Both the position numbers and the translations under genes were made by a program. The notes beneath the pieces were generated by a model, which was not told the origin of the DNA, did no database searches, and was given only the letters and a program-made list of their open reading frames with translations. From Ralstonia wenshanensis (GTDB taxonomy: Bacteria; Pseudomonadota; Gammaproteobacteria; Burkholderiales; Burkholderiaceae), in NCBI RefSeq assembly GCF_021173085.1, contig NZ_CP076412.1:1116001-1180000 (forward strand): a stretch of 64,000 bases of DNA. Direction: 5' to 3'. Numbering within the stretch: position 1 is the stretch's first letter; every line of letters starts with the position of its first letter. Positions 63,523-64,000 of this stretch are shown here, piece by piece.

Positions 63523-63866
63523 ATCGGCTTCCTTGTGGTTTGCAGCGAGTGTAAGGAGCCTTGTTGCCCACATCGCATGCAAATGGTTCGGCCCGGTATG
63601 CGGAACGGACATGCAGGGGTTCGCGGTGCCGGAGCGCTTGTGCGCAGACGCCAATACAACACTCAGCGTTATCAATATCTGAATTAAGAACAACTAATCA
63701 CCCGCAAAGCCTTGCCAGCATTGGATGCGGCAAGACATTGGCAACAATGTGCGGCTGTCCCCACTTTGGAGGGGGGCAACTGACTTGCCCCGGTGACACA
63801 ATCGCGAAAATTCAGAAGTCATGCTGCGCCACATGCGACGCATGGCAGACCCGGTCGGGGAGCTTC
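63523..63866. other. Intergenic region before a new membrane-protein gene
   Basis: 344 bases between the deacylase start (63522) and the next start (63867), so it should hold divergent promoters. Several AT-rich stretches (near 63670-63700) are visible, but no promoter or operator was convincing by eye and no gene was found. Confidence 0.4.
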
Positions 63867-64000
63867 ATGCAAGAGAGTTGGATGGCAATTTCGGCGGCGC
63901 GCGCACGGGCGCATCGCCTGTACGGCGTGCGCGGCTGGCTCGTGACACTGCTGTGGCTGAACACGCTGCCGGCGCTGGCGATCGTGCTGGCGATGGGCAT
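63867..64000 (+). CDS. Membrane protein, N-terminal part only (truncated by window end)
   Basis: An ATG at 63867 with GGGGAG five bases before it opens MQESWMAISAARARAHRLYG, then VRGWLVTLLWLNTLPALAIV up to the last base. One hydrophobic helix (about residues 22-43) is visible. The gene continues beyond the window; family cannot be told. Confidence 0.55.
   Translation, partial: MQESWMAISAARARAHRLYGVRGWLVTLLWLNTLPALAIVLAMG

Overview
The window is GC-rich, densely coding chromosomal DNA from a beta-proteobacterium. The complete wspABCDEFR surface-sensing operon, many LacI, AraC and GntR regulators, numerous sugar-acid and amino-acid uptake operons, HWF-ending porins and a characteristic inverted intergenic repeat (21.8-22.3 kb) all point to a Ralstonia-like Burkholderiales member. 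The catabolic, niche-adaptive content fits a secondary chromosome. This assignment is inference from gene content; no rRNA or tRNA gene was seen.

Layout. 0-3 kb: a Tat-exported metallophosphoesterase and a CuA-like cupredoxin (minus strand) diverge from an ECF sigma factor and its membrane anti-sigma factor. 3.1-12.1 kb: a sigma28-like promoter and wspA-B-C-D-E-F-R, a chemosensory pathway ending in the diguanylate cyclase WspR. It converges on a PAS-GGDEF-EAL protein (12.1-14.8 kb), so synthesis and likely breakdown of c-di-GMP lie side by side. 15-20.7 kb: a beta-oxidation operon (acyl-CoA dehydrogenase, thiolase, FadB-like) diverging from a GlxA-type regulator. 20.7-22.3 kb: a frameshifted small membrane ORF, a tautomerase/MarR pair and a large inverted repeat. 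22.3-26.8 kb: a Fur-boxed iron operon (DUF3325, DUF3649, PepSY, TonB receptor). 27-28.6 kb: three small lipoproteins, two of them tandem paralogues. 28.9-30.7 kb: AraC/EamA divergent pair. 30.8-40 kb: LacI regulator, a solitary Wzz-like protein in a lower-GC patch, a uronate-dehydrogenase-like SDR, xylFGH, and a divergent porin. The xyl/porin intergenic region carries two identical operators, each over its own promoter, plus the remnant of an OprB porin.

40-49 kb: cyanase, then a GntR regulator diverging from a six-gene operon that couples a Liv-type ABC importer with a Tat-exported binding protein to an N-carbamoyl-amino-acid-type hydrolase and an M81 (MlrC-like) metallohydrolase. 49-56.7 kb: a gluconate-type LacI repressor, its operator and a five-gene operon (UxaA/GarD dehydratase, MFS importer, HpaI-type aldolase, tartrate/malate-type dehydrogenase, semialdehyde dehydrogenase) that reads as a self-contained sugar-acid pathway with an unusual enzyme set. 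56.7-63.5 kb: an MFS transporter, amidase, RidA and D-amino-acid dehydrogenase operon, diverging from an XRE-cupin regulator across tandem palindromic operators, with an N-acyl-D-amino-acid deacylase next to it. The window ends inside a new membrane-protein gene.

The most interesting items are the sugar-acid operon, the mirrored xyl/porin promoter-operators with the oprB scar, the transporter-hydrolase operon of unknown substrate, the FliA-like wsp promoter and the Met-substituted CuA-like cupredoxin.
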